In this document: positions 21,376-32,145 of the stretch, piece by piece | How the letters are laid out: every line of letters begins with the position of its first letter | Numbering within the stretch: position 1 is the stretch's first letter | NCBI GenBank assembly: GCA_029706075.1 | Contig: JAINUG010000736.1 | Span: forward strand, 1 to 64,000 | Source: Aldrovandia affinis | Taxonomy: Eukaryota > Chordata > Actinopteri > Notacanthiformes > Halosauridae | Direction of reading: 5' to 3' | Length of the DNA stretch: 64,000 nt | Translations under genes and position numbers: made by a program | Notes under the pieces: generated by a model | The model's database searches: none | Seen by the model: the letters and a program-made list of their open reading frames with translations, nothing else | Told to the model about the DNA's origin: nothing

Positions 21376-22473
21376 GAGGGGAAGCGGGTACCGGTTCTTG
21401 ACCGTGATATTATTAAGACCTCGATAATCAATACATGGCCTTAATCCCCCATCTTTCTTCCCTACAAAGAAAGAACCTGCACCTGCAGGTGACGTAGATG
21501 GTCTAATAAAGCAATTTTTAAAGATTCCTTAATGTACTCTCTCATGGCAGTGCTCTCAGGAACCGAGAGAGAATACAGAGAACCGGGGGGAGGAATTGTA
21601 CCCGGCTGTAGTTCGATAGCGCAATCATATTTTCTATGCGGAGGTAAAGTGGTGGCCCTTTGTTTACTAAAAACCTCACTGAGATTAGCATAAACATTAG
21701 GCACGCCACTGGGTAAAGGAAATACCTCCACACTAAGGAGTTCCAAACTCTCTGATCGCGAACTAAAACCGGAGAAGTCATCGACCGGTTCTCTCCAGTC
21801 GGCCAGTGAATCCCAGTCTAAACTCCCCTCTCTCTCCTCTGACATAACGGAGGGCGTGTCTCCGTCCACCAAATCCCTCTCTGTCTCATCCTCAGCTATT
21901 TGGGAGGCGTGTCTGTCCACCGAATCCCTCTCTGTCTCATCCTCAGCTATTTGGGAGGGTGTGTCCTGATCCACGGGACATGTGTCAGCGACCGCGACTA
22001 ACTAACCTCGCTCTCAATAGTCTGATAACAAGGGGAAAAGACCTGCTGACAATGATGGGCACACTGGGAACCCCACTGAATTATGACCTCATTCTGACCA
22101 CCCCAGTTAATGTGTGGCTTATGTTTGCTAAGCCAAGAATGACCTAATACCAGGGGGTAGGTCGGCGAGTCAACTAAAAAGAATTTAATGTGTTCTGTGT
22201 GATTTTTAAAAGCACACGCATACACACATTCTCAGTCCTGTCGTGAATATAACCAAATCCCAGCGGCCGACCATCGAGTGCCGTAATAAAACGGGGCTGA
22301 GGAAGAGCGCGCACAGGTATCTGTGCGTCCCGAGCCCACTTGGCATCCATAAAACAGTCTACCGCCCCTGAATCTAAAAAGGCGTCAATCTCTCTCACGC
22401 TCTCTGATACGATTGTCAAGTCGTATGGCGGTAGAAACCAAGGTTTCAAATAAATCAGGAGAATCAAGAGCAT
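21376..22473 (-). pseudogene. Sushi-type unit 1: protease and acidic linker
   Basis: The protease begins with [16 protein letters not shown] (about 22380-22340), whose DSG is the active site, and includes [15 protein letters not shown]. The linker to reverse transcriptase is acidic and contains an 18-residue repeat (unit [18 protein letters not shown]-like). Frame breaks lie near 22215, 22010, 21920 and 21510. Confidence 0.75.
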
Positions 22474-22604
22474 GGGTTCCTCGCGTCTTTAGAACTGGAC
22501 TCAGATAGGGCCGGGAAACCGTGAATAGCGTAGTTTTAAGCGGACCCTCCGACCAGCCGGTTTCACCAGCCAGCGATCTAAATCGGATAGAAAACTCCGC
22601 TACG

Positions 22605-23180
22605 CTAAGTGACCCCTGACGAATCCAGTCTTATAGCTGCCTCTTTGCCAGAGATTTCATGATCAAACACCAGCTCCATCTCCTTCATAAGTTTATTGGA
22701 GTCGTCTAAAATTGGTGCCTGCGATCGTATAAGTGGAACCGCCCATTCGAGAGCTGCACCAGTCAGGAGAGATAAGATAAGTGAAACTTGTGCATTATTA
22801 GACTGATAACAGGACGGTTGAGCCCTATAAATAATCAGGCATTGTGAGATAAACCCTCGACATTTGCCCGACTCTCCATTATAACGTGGAGGAAGTTGAA
22901 TTTTAGGTTCACGAGGAGGGAAGTGCTTGTGCAACAGTCTGAAGTAACTGAGCCCGGAAACCTGTACCAGGGTTTGTGTGCTACTTAGTTGCGAAAAATT
23001 ATTTACTAAATCCCGCTTGGAACTTTCCATCGCAAGCAATCTCGCATACATCTCCCTTTGTTGCTCACTGGCATCTGTTAATTGGAAATGCAGTTGCCGG
23101 ATGGCCTCCGCTTGACCAACTAGCAATGTTTGTTGCGTAGCCACAGTTAGCTCGATATTCGTAGTTTTTGCTGGCTCAGT
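22605..23180 (-). pseudogene. Sushi-type unit 1: gag, C-terminally damaged
   Basis: Gag starts at the ATG at about 23183, 18 bases after the LTR. It has a heptad-like N-terminal segment, then [19 protein letters not shown] and ALEWAVPLI, the core of sushi-type gag. It loses frame near 22610, and the part that should carry the CCHC knuckle is absent or unrecognisable between 22480 and 22610. A second frame change lies near 22920-22940 relative to unit 2. Confidence 0.75.
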
Positions 23181-23188
23181 CATATTTG

Positions 23189-23199
23189 GCTTCTGCGCA
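23189..23199 (-). promoter_or_regulatory. Predicted self-priming site, unit 1
   Basis: Eleven bases, one base away from LTR 2, can pair with 23675-23685 in that LTR: nine Watson-Crick pairs and two G-U pairs. The partner lies about 25-30 bases downstream of a TTAAATA box, where the transcript should begin. This is the arrangement known for Tf1 and proposed for sushi elements, which prime from their own mRNA 5' end instead of a tRNA. No tRNA-type primer site is present. Confidence 0.6.
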
Positions 23200-23200
23200 C

Positions 23201-23887
23201 TGTAGTGTGGGTCGAGGATGGAAGAGCCACTCGCAGATGTCACGAATATCTAGAAGCTAACTACAAGTAGTCAGCCACTAAGTCTGCAAACAGATAAGGG
23301 AGCAGGGGGAAAAATGGATGGACAAAGAAAAAAGAAACTCTGGGCATAAAAGTCCACGGAAAATAATAACAACCCAAAGGTTGTGAACTCTTCAACGAAG
23401 AGGTAAGAAACTAAAATGATTTTAGAGACTTTAGCTCTGGGAGTTTTTTAACCCAAAAACAAAAGAATGAATCTCGAAAAGGAAATGCCACCGAAGTGAC
23501 GAGCAATAACCAAAGCTAGAAAGGAAATAATCCTCCTAGAACGGCAACCACAGAGTTGCAACGCTAACCCTTTTAAATGAGATCCTAAATAGTACCTTCT
23601 CTCTTTAACTGAGAGACCACCAAGTGGAAAACTAATACCTTAGTTCTAGTACCGGCTAGAGCGTAACAATGGTTTACACAGAAGCGTTTGTGATATGAAA
23701 ACGCAGCCCTTAAATAGTAGGCGGAATAAACACTGATAATCCACAGCTGGCCATGACCGGGAAAATCCCCGACAAAAGACCATATAAGGGAAATGACAAT
23801 GACGATGATTCCTCATACAAAACAAAGGGAACAGACCATCACATGGTCAAGCGCCCTCCAGCGGCTGAACAAGGTAAAACCATGACA
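23201..23887 (-). repeat. Sushi-type LTR 2 (shared, central)
   Basis: Serves as 5' LTR of unit 1 and 3' LTR of unit 2. It has a TATA-like TTAAATA near 23711-23717 on the opposite reading and is close to LTR 3 in sequence. Confidence 0.93.
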
Positions 23888-23898
23888 GGACCCCCCCC

Positions 23899-26800
23899 TT
23901 AAGGAGCGGCCCCAGCCGATCCCCCAGAACCATGCCGATGGAAATCGCGAATAAGATCGGGGTCCAGAATATTCCTGGACGGAACCCAGCAGCGCTCCTC
24001 AGGACCATAGCCCTCCCAATCTACTAAGTATTGAACGCCCCTGCCCACACGCCTACTAGAAATAATGCGACGCACCGTGTAAACCGGCTGGCCATCAATA
24101 AGCCGAGGTGGAGGCGGTGGTACATCAACCGGAGCCAAAGGGCTAGTAACAACCGGCTTAATGCGGGAGACGTGAAATGTGGGGTGAACCCTCATGGATC
24201 GGGGAAGTTGAAGGCGAACGGTGACGGGATTGATTTTACGGATAATCTTGAAAGGCCCCACAAAACGAGGAGCAAGTTTACGCGATTCAACCCGCAACGG
24301 TAAATCGCGAGTGGAGAGCCACACCCGTTGCCCTAAACGATATGACGGTGCCGGACGACGACCCCTGTCAGCGATAACCTTCTGGCGGGCAGAAGCCCGC
24401 AGGAGCGACTCGCGCACCTTTCTCCATGTAACCCGACACCGTCGAACAAATGACGCAGCAGACGGCACTCCCACATCTCTCTCTAGTTCAGGGAACAGAG
24501 GTGGTTGGAAACCGAACTGTGCCTCAAAAGGAGAGAGGCCAGTGGCATTACGCAAGGTGTTATGCGCGTATTCAGCCCAGGTGAGATGTCGACTCCAAGA
24601 GGTAGGATTGGATGAAGCCAAACAGCGAAGCGTTCCTTCCATAGATTGGTTAGTCCGCTCTGTCTGCCCATTGGACTCAGGATGAAATCCCGAAGACAGA
24701 CTTACGGACGCCCCCAAAAGGGAACAGAAAGCCCGCCAAAATCGGGCCGCAAACTGAGGTCCGCGATCGGACACCACGTCCAGGGGAAGACCATGGATAC
24801 GGAAAACATGATCAACCACCAACCGAGCGGTCTCGAGAGCGGACGGCAACTTGGGCAGAGGGATCAAATGAGCTGCCTTGGAGAACCTATCCACTACCAC
24901 CAGGATAACCGTGTGACCTTCAGATACCGGCAGACCGGTCACAAAATCCATGGCGATGTGACTCCAAGGACGACTAGGGATGGGCAGTGGCCGAAGAAGA
25001 CCAGATGGTGGAAGCCGAGACCCTTTATTCCGAGCACATATGGAACAGGCTGAAACGCATTCACGCACATCACTCTCCATTTTAGGCCACCAGAACCTTC
25101 TGGCTAAGAACTCATGAGTCCTGTGAATACCCGGATGACCCGTCAACCGGGAAAAATGACCCCATTGCAACACCTGAGCTCGCACAGTGGTTGGTACAAA
25201 AAGGCGATCCGGAGGGCCACCACCCGGATCCGGTTCCAGACTTTGTGCCTTACGCACCACGGATTCAATACTCCAAGAAACTGGAGCCAGAATCTGAGCG
25301 GCAGGAACAATGGGCTCAGGAGAGTGATTCACCTCTGAACCATCAAATAACCGAGAGAGTGCATCTGGCTTGATGTTTTTAGAACCAGGGCGGTATGTCA
25401 GAATAAAATTAAAGCGCGTAAAGAAAAGCGACCAGCGGGCCTGCCGTGAATTACGACGCTTGGTGTCCTGAATGTACTCAAGGTTTTTATGATCGGTCCA
25501 GACCGTGAACGGATGTTCAGCCCCCTCGAACCAATGACGCCACTCCTCGAGCGCCAGTTTTACTGCTAACAACTCTCTGTCCCCGACGTCATAATTTCTC
25601 TCCGCCGGTGAAAGTCCCTGGGAGAAATAAGCACAGGGGTGGATCTTCTGATCCAGAGGAGAGCGTTGAGACAGTATCGCCCCTACTCCAAGCTCCGAGG
25701 CGTCGACCTCTACCACAAAGGGAAGAGATGGATTAGGGGTGATGAGAATGGGTTCGGAGGTGAACCTCCTTTTTAACTCTAAAAATGCTGCCTCAGCATT
25801 GGATGTCCATAAAAACCGAGAGGGAGCAGATTTTTTAGTAAGAGCCGAAATAGGAGCAACCACGGAGCTAAAATTGCGAATGAAACACCGGTAAAAATTA
25901 GCGAACCCCAAGAATCGTTGGACCTGCTTAACCGATTCAGGGGTGGACCAATCCCTGACCGCTGACACCTTCCTGGGATCCATTTGGATACTCCCCTCCG
26001 CCACAATAAAACCCAGAAATGAAACGGAACTGGAGTGGAAAATGCATTTCTCGGCTTTGACGAACAGCCGCGCCTCTAAGAGACACTCTAACACTCGTCT
26101 AACGTGTTCTTTGTGTTCAGAGAGATTTTTAGAAAAAATAAGAATGTCGTCTAAATAGACGAAAACAAATCTCTCCAACATTTCTCTGAGCACGTCATTC
26201 ACAAAAGCCTGAAACACCGAGGGGGCGCTAGTGAGTCCAAAAGGCATGACCAGGTACTCATAGTGGCCGCTGTGAGTGTTAAAAGCGGTCTTCCACTCAT
26301 CCCCCTCACGAATCCGCACCAAGTTGTAAGCATTGCGCAAGTCAAGCTTGGAAAACACAGATGCTCCTTGGAGACGTTCAAAAGCGGAATTCATGAGGGG
26401 AAGCGGGTACCGGTTCTTGACCGTGATATTATTAAGACCTCGATAATCAATACATGGCCTTAATCCCCCATCTTTCTTCCCTACAAAGAAAGAACCTGCA
26501 CCTGCAGGTGACGTAGATGGTCTAATAAAGCAATTTTTTAAAGATTCCTTAATGTACTCTCTCATGGCAGTGCTCTCAGGAACCGAGAGAGAATACAGAG
26601 AACCGCGGGGAGGAATTGTACCCGGCTGTAGTTCGATAGCGCAATCATATTTTCTATGCGGAGGTAAAGTGGTGGCCCTTTGTTTACTAAAAACCTCACT
26701 GAGATTAGCATAAACATTAGGCACGCCACTGGGTAAAGGAAATACCTCCACACTAAGGAGTTCCAAACTCTCTGATCGCGAACTAAAACCGGAGAAGTCA

Positions 26801-27378
26801 TCGACCGGTTCTCTCCAGTCGGCCAGTGAATCCCAGTCTAAACTCCCCTCTCTCTCCTCTGACATAACGGAGGGCGTGTCTCCGTCCACCAAATCCCTCT
26901 CTGTCTCATCCTCAGCTATTTGGAAGGGCGTGTCTCCGTCCACCGAATCCCTCTCTGTCTCATCCTCAGCTATTTGGGAGGGTGTGTCCTGATCCACGGG
27001 ACATGTGTCAGATTCGTCCGCGACCGAACTAACCTCGCTCTCAATAGTCTGATAACAAGGGGAAAAGACCTGCTGACAATGATGGGCACACTGGGAACCC
27101 CACTGAATTATGACCTCATTCTGACCACCCCAGTTAATGTGTGGCTTATGTTTGCTAAGCCAAGAATGACCTAATACCAGGGGGTAGGTCGGCGAGTCAA
27201 CTAAAAAGAATTTAATGTGTTCGGTGTGATTTTTAAAAAGCACACGCATACACACATTCTCAGTCCTGTCGTGAATATAACCAAATCCCAGCGGCCGACC
27301 ATCGAGTGCCGTAATAAAACGGGGCTGAGGAAGAGCGCGCACAGGTATCTGTGCGTCCCGAGCCCACTTGGCATCCAT
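23899..27378 (-). CDS. Sushi-type unit 2: pol polyprotein (1159 codons)
   Basis: One uninterrupted frame covers most of pol. The aspartic protease DSG lies just upstream of the first ATG, so residue 1 falls inside protease. Then: acidic linker with 18-residue repeats (about 128-168), reverse transcriptase (about 295-480; catalytic D346 and YLDD 408-411), RNase H (about 555-680; D559, E602, D629), integrase zinc module (H748, H752, C778, C781), core D811, D871 and E907 with 35 residues between the last two, GPF module (about 1040) and chromodomain (1099-1150). All catalytic residues are present. The polyprotein would be cut by its protease in cytoplasmic particles. Gag of the same unit is broken, so it would depend on gag from another copy. 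Expression in the animal is unknown. Confidence 0.9.
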   Translation of the reverse strand: MDAKWARDAQIPVRALPQPRFITALDGRPLGFGYIHDRTENVCMRVLFKNHTEHIKFFLVDSPTYPLVLGHSWLSKHKPHINWGGQNEVIIQWGSQCAHHCQQVFSPCYQTIESEVSSVADESDTCPVDQDTPSQIAEDETERDSVDGDTPFQIAEDETERDLVDGDTPSVMSEEREGSLDWDSLADWREPVDDFSGFSSRSESLELLSVEVFPLPSGVPNVYANLSEVFSKQRATTLPPHRKYDCAIELQPGTIPPRGSLYSLSVPESTAMREYIKESLKNCFIRPSTSPAGAGSFFVGKKDGGLRPCIDYRGLNNITVKNRYPLPLMNSAFERLQGASVFSKLDLRNAYNLVRIREGDEWKTAFNTHSGHYEYLVMPFGLTSAPSVFQAFVNDVLREMLERFVFVYLDDILIFSKNLSEHKEHVRRVLECLLEARLFVKAEKCIFHSSSVSFLGFIVAEGSIQMDPRKVSAVRDWSTPESVKQVQRFLGFANFYRCFIRNFSSVVAPISALTKKSAPSRFLWTSNAEAAFLELKRRFTSEPILITPNPSLPFVVEVDASELGVGAILSQRSPLDQKIHPCAYFSQGLSPAERNYDVGDRELLAVKLALEEWRHWFEGAEHPFTVWTDHKNLEYIQDTKRRNSRQARWSLFFTRFNFILTYRPGSKNIKPDALSRLFDGSEVNHSPEPIVPAAQILAPVSWSIESVVRKAQSLEPDPGGGPPDRLFVPTTVRAQVLQWGHFSRLTGHPGIHRTHEFLARRFWWPKMESDVRECVSACSICARNKGSRLPPSGLLRPLPIPSRPWSHIAMDFVTGLPVSEGHTVILVVVDRFSKAAHLIPLPKLPSALETARLVVDHVFRIHGLPLDVVSDRGPQFAARFWRAFCSLLGASVSLSSGFHPESNGQTERTNQSMEGTLRCLASSNPTSWSRHLTWAEYAHNTLRNATGLSPFEAQFGFQPPLFPELERDVGVPSAASFVRRCRVTWRKVRESLLRASARQKVIADRGRRPAPSYRLGQRVWLSTRDLPLRVESRKLAPRFVGPFKIIRKINPVTVRLQLPRSMRVHPTFHVSRIKPVVTSPLAPVDVPPPPPRLIDGQPVYTVRRIISSRRVGRGVQYLVDWEGYGPEERCWVPSRNILDPDLIRDFHRHGSGGSAGAAP

Positions 27379-27673
27379 AAAACAGTCTACCGCCCCTGAA
27401 TCTAAAAAGGCGTCAATCTCTCCAACTCAACGCTAAAAAGGTTCAAAAGGATGTAGTCAAATACGATTGTCAAGTCTTTTTCCCGTAAGCGGTAGAAACC
27501 AAGGTTTCAAATAAATCAGGAGAATCAAGATGGATGAACTATCCAGTTGCGCCTCCTTTAACGGACTCAGATAGGGCGTTCGGGAATAGCGTAGTTTTAT
27601 TCCGGTTGCGGACGCCTCCGACCAGCCGGTTTCACCAGCCAGCGATCTAAATCGGATAGAAAACTCCGACCGC
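27379..27673 (-). other. Sushi-type unit 2: disrupted gag-pol junction
   Basis: Between pol and the gag fragment the sequence differs from unit 1 by several insertions and substitutions clustered in 27418-27690 (for example near 27425-27470 and 27530-27560). It still carries the AEFSIRFRSLAGETG-like gag block in broken frame. The CCHC knuckle expected here is missing. The clustered differences look like local rearrangement, gap-filling or assembly error. Confidence 0.5.
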
Positions 27674-28257
27674 TCACCAGTGACCGGATAGAAAATCCAG
27701 TCTTATAGCTGCCTCTTTGCCAGAGATTTCATGATCAAACACCAGCTCCATCTCCTTCATAAGTTTATTGGAGTCGTCTAAAATTGGTGCCTGCGATCGT
27801 ATAAGTGGAACCGCCCATTCGAGAGCTGCACCAGTCAGGAGAGATAAGATAAGTGAAACTTGTGCATTATTAGACTGATAACAGGACGGTTGAGCCCTAT
27901 AAATAATCAGGCATTGTGAGATAAACCCTCGACATTTGCCCGACTCTCCATTATAACGTGGAGGAAGTTGAATTTTAGGTTCACGAGGAGGAGGAAGTGC
28001 TTGTGCAACAGTCTGAAGTAACTGAGCCCCGGAAACCTGTACCAGGGTTTGTGTGCTACTTAGTTGCGAAAAATTATTTACTAAATCCCGCTTGGAACTT
28101 TCCATCGCAAGCAATCTCGCATACATCTCCCTTTGTTGCTCACTGGCATCTGTTAATTGGAAATGCAGTTGCCGGATGGCCTCCGCTTGACCAACTAGCA
28201 ATGTTTGTTGCGTAGCCACAGTTAGCTCGATATTCGTAGTTTTTGCTGGCTCAGTCA
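27674..28257 (-). pseudogene. Sushi-type unit 2: gag fragment
   Basis: About 195 codons from an ATG near 28257 (a longer frame reads back into the LTR). It keeps the heptad-like N-terminus and the [36 protein letters not shown] and ELVFDHE blocks. It ends early at 27674, before the second half of capsid and the zinc knuckle. The second sushi-type element, whose gag runs 329 codons with a knuckle, shows what is missing. Confidence 0.8.
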
Positions 28258-28263
28258 TATTTG

Positions 28264-28274
28264 GCTTCTGCGCA
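28264..28274 (-). promoter_or_regulatory. Predicted self-priming site, unit 2
   Basis: The same 11 bases as at 23189-23199, one base from LTR 3, with the pairing partner at 28750-28760 in that LTR. Confidence 0.6.
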
Positions 28275-28275
28275 C

Positions 28276-28962
28276 TGTAGTGTGGGTCGAGGATGGAAGA
28301 GCCACTCGCAGATGTCACGAATATCTAAAAGCTAACTACAAGTAGTCAGCCACTAAGTCTGCAAACAGATAAGGGAGCAGGGGGAAAAATGGATGGACAA
28401 AGAAAAAAGAAACTCTGGGCATAAAGTCCTCGGAAAATAATAACAACCCAAAGGTTGTGAACTCTTCAACGAAGAGGTAAGAAACTAAAATGATTTTAGA
28501 GACTTTAGCTCTGGGAGTTTTTTAACCCAAAAAACAAAAGAATGAATCTCGAAAATGAAATGCCACCGAAGTGACGAGCAATAACCAAAGCTAGAAAGGA
28601 AATAATCCTCCTAGAACGGCAACCACAGAGTTGCAACGCTAACCCTTTTAAATGAGATCCTAAATAGTACCTTCTCTCTTTAACTGAGAGACCACCAAGT
28701 GGAAAACTAATACCTTAGTTCTAGTACCGGCTAGAGCGTAACAATGGTTTACACAGAAGCGTTTGTGATATGAAAACACAGCCCTTAAATAGTAGGCAGA
28801 ATAAACACTGATAATCCACAGCTGGCCATGACCGGGAAATACCCCGACAAAAGACCATATAAGGGAAATGACAATGACGATGATTCCTCATACAAAACAA
28901 AGGGAACAGACCATCACATGGTCAAGCGCCCTCAAGCGGCTGAACAAGGTAAAACCATGACA
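28276..28962 (-). repeat. Sushi-type LTR 3 (outer 5' LTR)
   Basis: Full LTR ending CATGACA, followed by AGATG, the outer target duplication. A TTAAAT box lies near 28785-28790. Confidence 0.93.
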
Positions 28963-28967
28963 AGATG

Positions 28968-29742
28968 GGTATGTTTTGGGGTACAGGAGACATTGGGAAG
29001 CTGTTATATAGCCAAAGGTGGTGCTACTTAGTACTAAAAGGGTGCTCAAACTTTTGCACACGCCATGTTCACTTTTTTTATTTTATCAGTAATACATTGA
29101 AATAGTTATTATGCATTACACTTTGAAAAGGGATGTCATGTTCAACTTTCCACTGTGTTGAGGTCAGGTCAGCTTCTGTTCATTTAATAATAAATACTAA
29201 TACATTTGAGATGTCAATTTAGCTAAATATATGCAACATTGTATCTGCATTTTTTGTTGTAGTCATCATCATTAACATGTTATGGAATTAGAATGGACAG
29301 ATTAAAAATCATAATAAAAAGCAAAGGGATATTGAAAGGCAAGTTCTTTTACTGTTTTGATGGCTCATCATGAGCATAACTCAAACACAGCATCTGAAAC
29401 AATGTAATAACTTTTGAAACTTTTTTGGCACTGGAATAACAGCGACTTGTAAGGGATATGGCTTAGAAAAGTGCCAGTGTTGGCGGGCTGTGTAGCGGCG
29501 AATGCTCGGCAGTGCATAACGTAATTGACGTATAGTAGGGTACAATTGTCTACCAAATTGGGAGAAAACTGGGAAAAATAAAAAGAATAAAATAAAATGT
29601 CATCGTTTCAACAATAAAGAAAGCAGTATAAAATTAGCAGAACAGTTAATGCGATGCCTCAAACCGTAGGCTAAGGTCAGGTAACAGCAAATTACTGCAG
29701 AACTGTGTTCATTAAACAGAAGGTTAGCTAACGTCGACTTAC
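28968..29742. other. hAT internal non-coding sequence
   Basis: AT-rich sequence continuing the hAT element after the gypsy insertion. I see no catalytic transposase motifs and no credible coding frame; the frame at 29368-29556 (minus) has no recognised similarity. Confidence 0.5.
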
Positions 29743-29906
29743 TCCAAGTGCTTTTTAAGATTCGAAGTCGAGTCCTTTGATGCCGACAGTATCTTTATTC
29801 CTGGAAGACACAAGGTACACTGGACCGACAGATTTTTCCCATGTTCTTCTTTAAACTGGAAATTGTGTCGACAACGCCACAAACTAAAAGCTGACTTTTC
29901 TTCCAT
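29743..29906 (-). pseudogene. hAT transposase first exon with BED zinc finger
   Basis: From ATG at 29906 the minus strand encodes MEEKSAFSLWRCRHNF..., then CTLCLP and STSNLKKHLE, the layout of a BED-type zinc finger (C-x2-C, then a helix with histidines). The exon ends at a GTAAGT donor (29742-29737). BED fingers bind the ends of hAT elements. The rest of the transposase is absent from the element, so the exon is a relic that shows the element's orientation. Confidence 0.65.
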
Positions 29907-30273
29907 CTTGTCCCTATCAATGTTTGTCTGAGTGTGGGCGCGCGCTTTTTTTTAAACGCATTTTTTTTAACGCAGTTTTTTGATTCTGTGCAGCGGCTGT
30001 AGTTTTCGTGAGCTGTGTGATGATCATCATGTAGGCGTGATAATTCCATGCTGTAGCTTTAGTAATGAATATCAGCTCATTAATGTTTGTAAGGAAAACT
30101 TTCCACCAAGAATTCCAATAAATATTCCAAAATGTATTCACTTCAGGTTTATTAAAGTAACTGTATTCAGATTACTCGTTTTTCAAATGTAACGCGAGCT
30201 GAATACAGATACTTGATTTTTGTATTCTGATTACGTAACGCCGTTACATGTATTCCATTACAACCCAACCCTG
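29907..30273. other. hAT 5' end region
   Basis: Contains T and A runs near 29948-29975 and sub-terminal GTAATCAGAATAC-like repeats leading to the right terminal repeat. No other gene seen. Confidence 0.55.
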
Positions 30274-30281
30274 TGTGTAAG

Positions 30282-30300
30282 TGAGTGTGTGTGTGTGTGT

Positions 30301-30338
<38 letters not shown>

Positions 30339-30728
30339 ATGTGAGAGGTAAATGTGAGGTAAATTGTGTACTGAGCCCCTCCATATTGCCTGTGCTTAAT
30401 CTCAATGACCTTTGCTTTTCTTACAAAATATCAGAGGAGAAACACAAGGCTAAAGCACGCTGTTTTACCACTGTTCTTGCTTGTTTACACACTGGGACAA
30501 TGATAAAACAGCTAAGCACATGTATCAAAAATTCTATTATTTCTACTTTAACTTCAAGCACGTCTTGGCTTGCATTTATTCCAGTTAACACTTTTTCAAA
30601 ACTCTTCAGACGCCATACAATGTACTCTGAGATTCTGTCATACATTCAGCACAGTTTTCATAATCAACGCTCATGTGTTCACATGTCAATCACATTTTTT
30701 TAAATGTCAAACCAAAATTGCTAAGCAT
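30282..30728. other. Left-arm unit of the inverted duplication
   Basis: After a TG/GTGTGAG microsatellite (30282-30340), 30341-30712 is the reverse complement of 34331-34690 and of 37971-38325. No coding role was recognised; open frames here change between copies. Confidence 0.7.
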
Positions 30729-31104
30729 TACAGTTTTTCTCAATTGTTTACACACTAACACTGGTACTTGAGACACAATGACCACAACCTATAACTCATG
30801 TACCACCCCCCTGAACCAATTCTGCTTAATTACAAGCACAAATCCATCTTCACACTCAGATTGCAGTTCTAAACCACACTTTTTTCATAACACTACACAC
30901 AATTCTCTACATTTGGCACAATCTTCGTGAATAAAATATGTTGTGTTCACATGGAACACACTGCCGTTCAAAATGTTAACCTTAAATTTCCTACTATCCA
31001 GACTGACTCCTCACATGAGCAAACACATGTTGCACAATTGTTCAATTAGCAATCAGAGCTTTATCAATAAAAGGACCACAGGTGAGCTCTTCTGTTTTGG
31101 AGCA

Positions 31105-31352
31105 ATGGATGCCAACATAGGAGAGATAGGCATAGGAAGAGGAGTAAGAGTAAGAGGAGGAGGAGGACGAGAAAGAGGAAGAGCAAGAGCAAGACCAAGG
31201 AGACCCATAATCTCTGATGAGATTCGGGCCACTTTGGTTTACCATGTGGTCAACCATGGTCTAACAATGAGGGAGGCTGGGCAGAGAGCACAACCAAACT
31301 TGAGCAGGTTCAGAGTAACGTCCATTGTCCGGACTTTCTGAAATGAGAATAG
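31105..31352 (+). pseudogene. IS630-like transposase exon 1, element A
   Basis: Starts with an Arg/Gly-rich basic segment (RGVRVRGGGGRERGRARARP), then a helix-turn-helix of the IS630 type (ISDEIRATLVYHVVNHGLTMREAGQ, quoted in parts; DNA end recognition). A TGA at 31339 interrupts it; the copy at 36325 has a sense codon there. The exon ends at a GT donor (31353), which the duplicate at 36392 confirms. Confidence 0.7.
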
Positions 31353-31356
31353 GTAA

Positions 31357-32145
31357 TTCGGTTACCCGCATCGCTGCTTGCCTGGGGGACATTCAGAGCT
31401 GGATGGACAGTCACCACCTAAAGCTCAACCCAGGTAAAACAGAGCTAATCTTCATTCCTGCCCTAAACTCTCCCCACCTTGATTTCTCCATTTCCCTAGG
31501 TGACACCCTGGTGACATCATCACCCTGCGTGAAGAATCTCGGTGTGGTGATGGACAACAGGCTGTCCCTATCAATGAACATTGCAGCGGTAAGCCGGGCG
31601 TGCAGATTCTTCCTGTATAACATCAGGAGGATCCGTCCCTTCCTTACCACGTACTCTACCCAGCTCCTGGTCCAAGCAATGGTACTGTCCCGCTTGGACT
31701 ACTGCAACTCGCTCCTGGCTGGCCTTCCCGCATCTGCTATCAGACCCTGCAACTCATCCAGAACGCTGCGGCCCGTCTGATCTACAACCTTCCTCGACAC
31801 TCCCATGTCACCCCCCTGCTCACTACCCTCCACTGGCTGCCTGTTATAGCTCGCATCAAATTCAAGACATTGGTCCTAGCATACCAGGCAGTCAAGGGAT
31901 CAGCCCCAACATACCTCACCAAGATCTTCAAACCCTACACACCTGCCAGACCTCTCCGTTCTGCTACCTCAGGACGCCTAGCACCTCCCCCCCTCCGCAC
32001 CTGCGCTTCCCGGTCACGTCTCCTGTCGGATCTGGCTCCACGATGGTGGAATGACCTTCCTGTGGAAGTCAGAACAGCTGAGACCCTGGCCACCTTCAAG
32101 CGACGACTGAAGACTCACCTCTTCAGGGTGCACCTCTCCCCGTAG
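31357..32145 (+). pseudogene. L2 reverse transcriptase C-terminal part
   Basis: Two frames, 31357-31780 and about 31760-32145, carry [56 protein letters not shown] and WWNDLPVEVRTAETLATFKRRL in the order usual for L2. A frame change lies near 31745. The catalytic part upstream is lost by truncation. Confidence 0.8.

Larger units (their letters stand above)
18166..28962 (-). mobile_element. Tandem sushi-type chromodomain gypsy element (LTR-int-LTR-int-LTR)
   Basis: Three LTRs of about 690-700 bases (18166-18868, 23201-23887, 28276-28962) separate two internal regions, all on the minus strand. The whole array is flanked by one 5-bp duplication, AGATG (18161-18165 and 28963-28967). The central LTR has a primer site on one side and a polypurine tract on the other and has no duplication of its own, so it is shared. 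Internal region 2 keeps an open pol; internal region 1 has many frame breaks. Gag is damaged in both. Pol ends in a chromodomain, which places the element among vertebrate chromoviruses related to sushi-ichi. Confidence 0.93.
18003..30273 (-). mobile_element. hAT transposon, internally deleted, hosting a tandem gypsy element
   Basis: Ends are CAGGGTTGGGAGGGTTAC... and ...AACCCAACCCTG, with 8-bp target duplications TGTGTAAG at 17995-18002 and 30274-30281. These are hallmarks of the hAT superfamily. Without the nested gypsy element (18166-28962 plus one 5-bp duplication) the element is only about 1.5 kb. It keeps a BED zinc-finger exon (29743-29906, minus) but no catalytic region, so it needed transposase from elsewhere. 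Sub-terminal GTAATCNGATTAC-like repeats are typical of this fish family. Confidence 0.9.
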
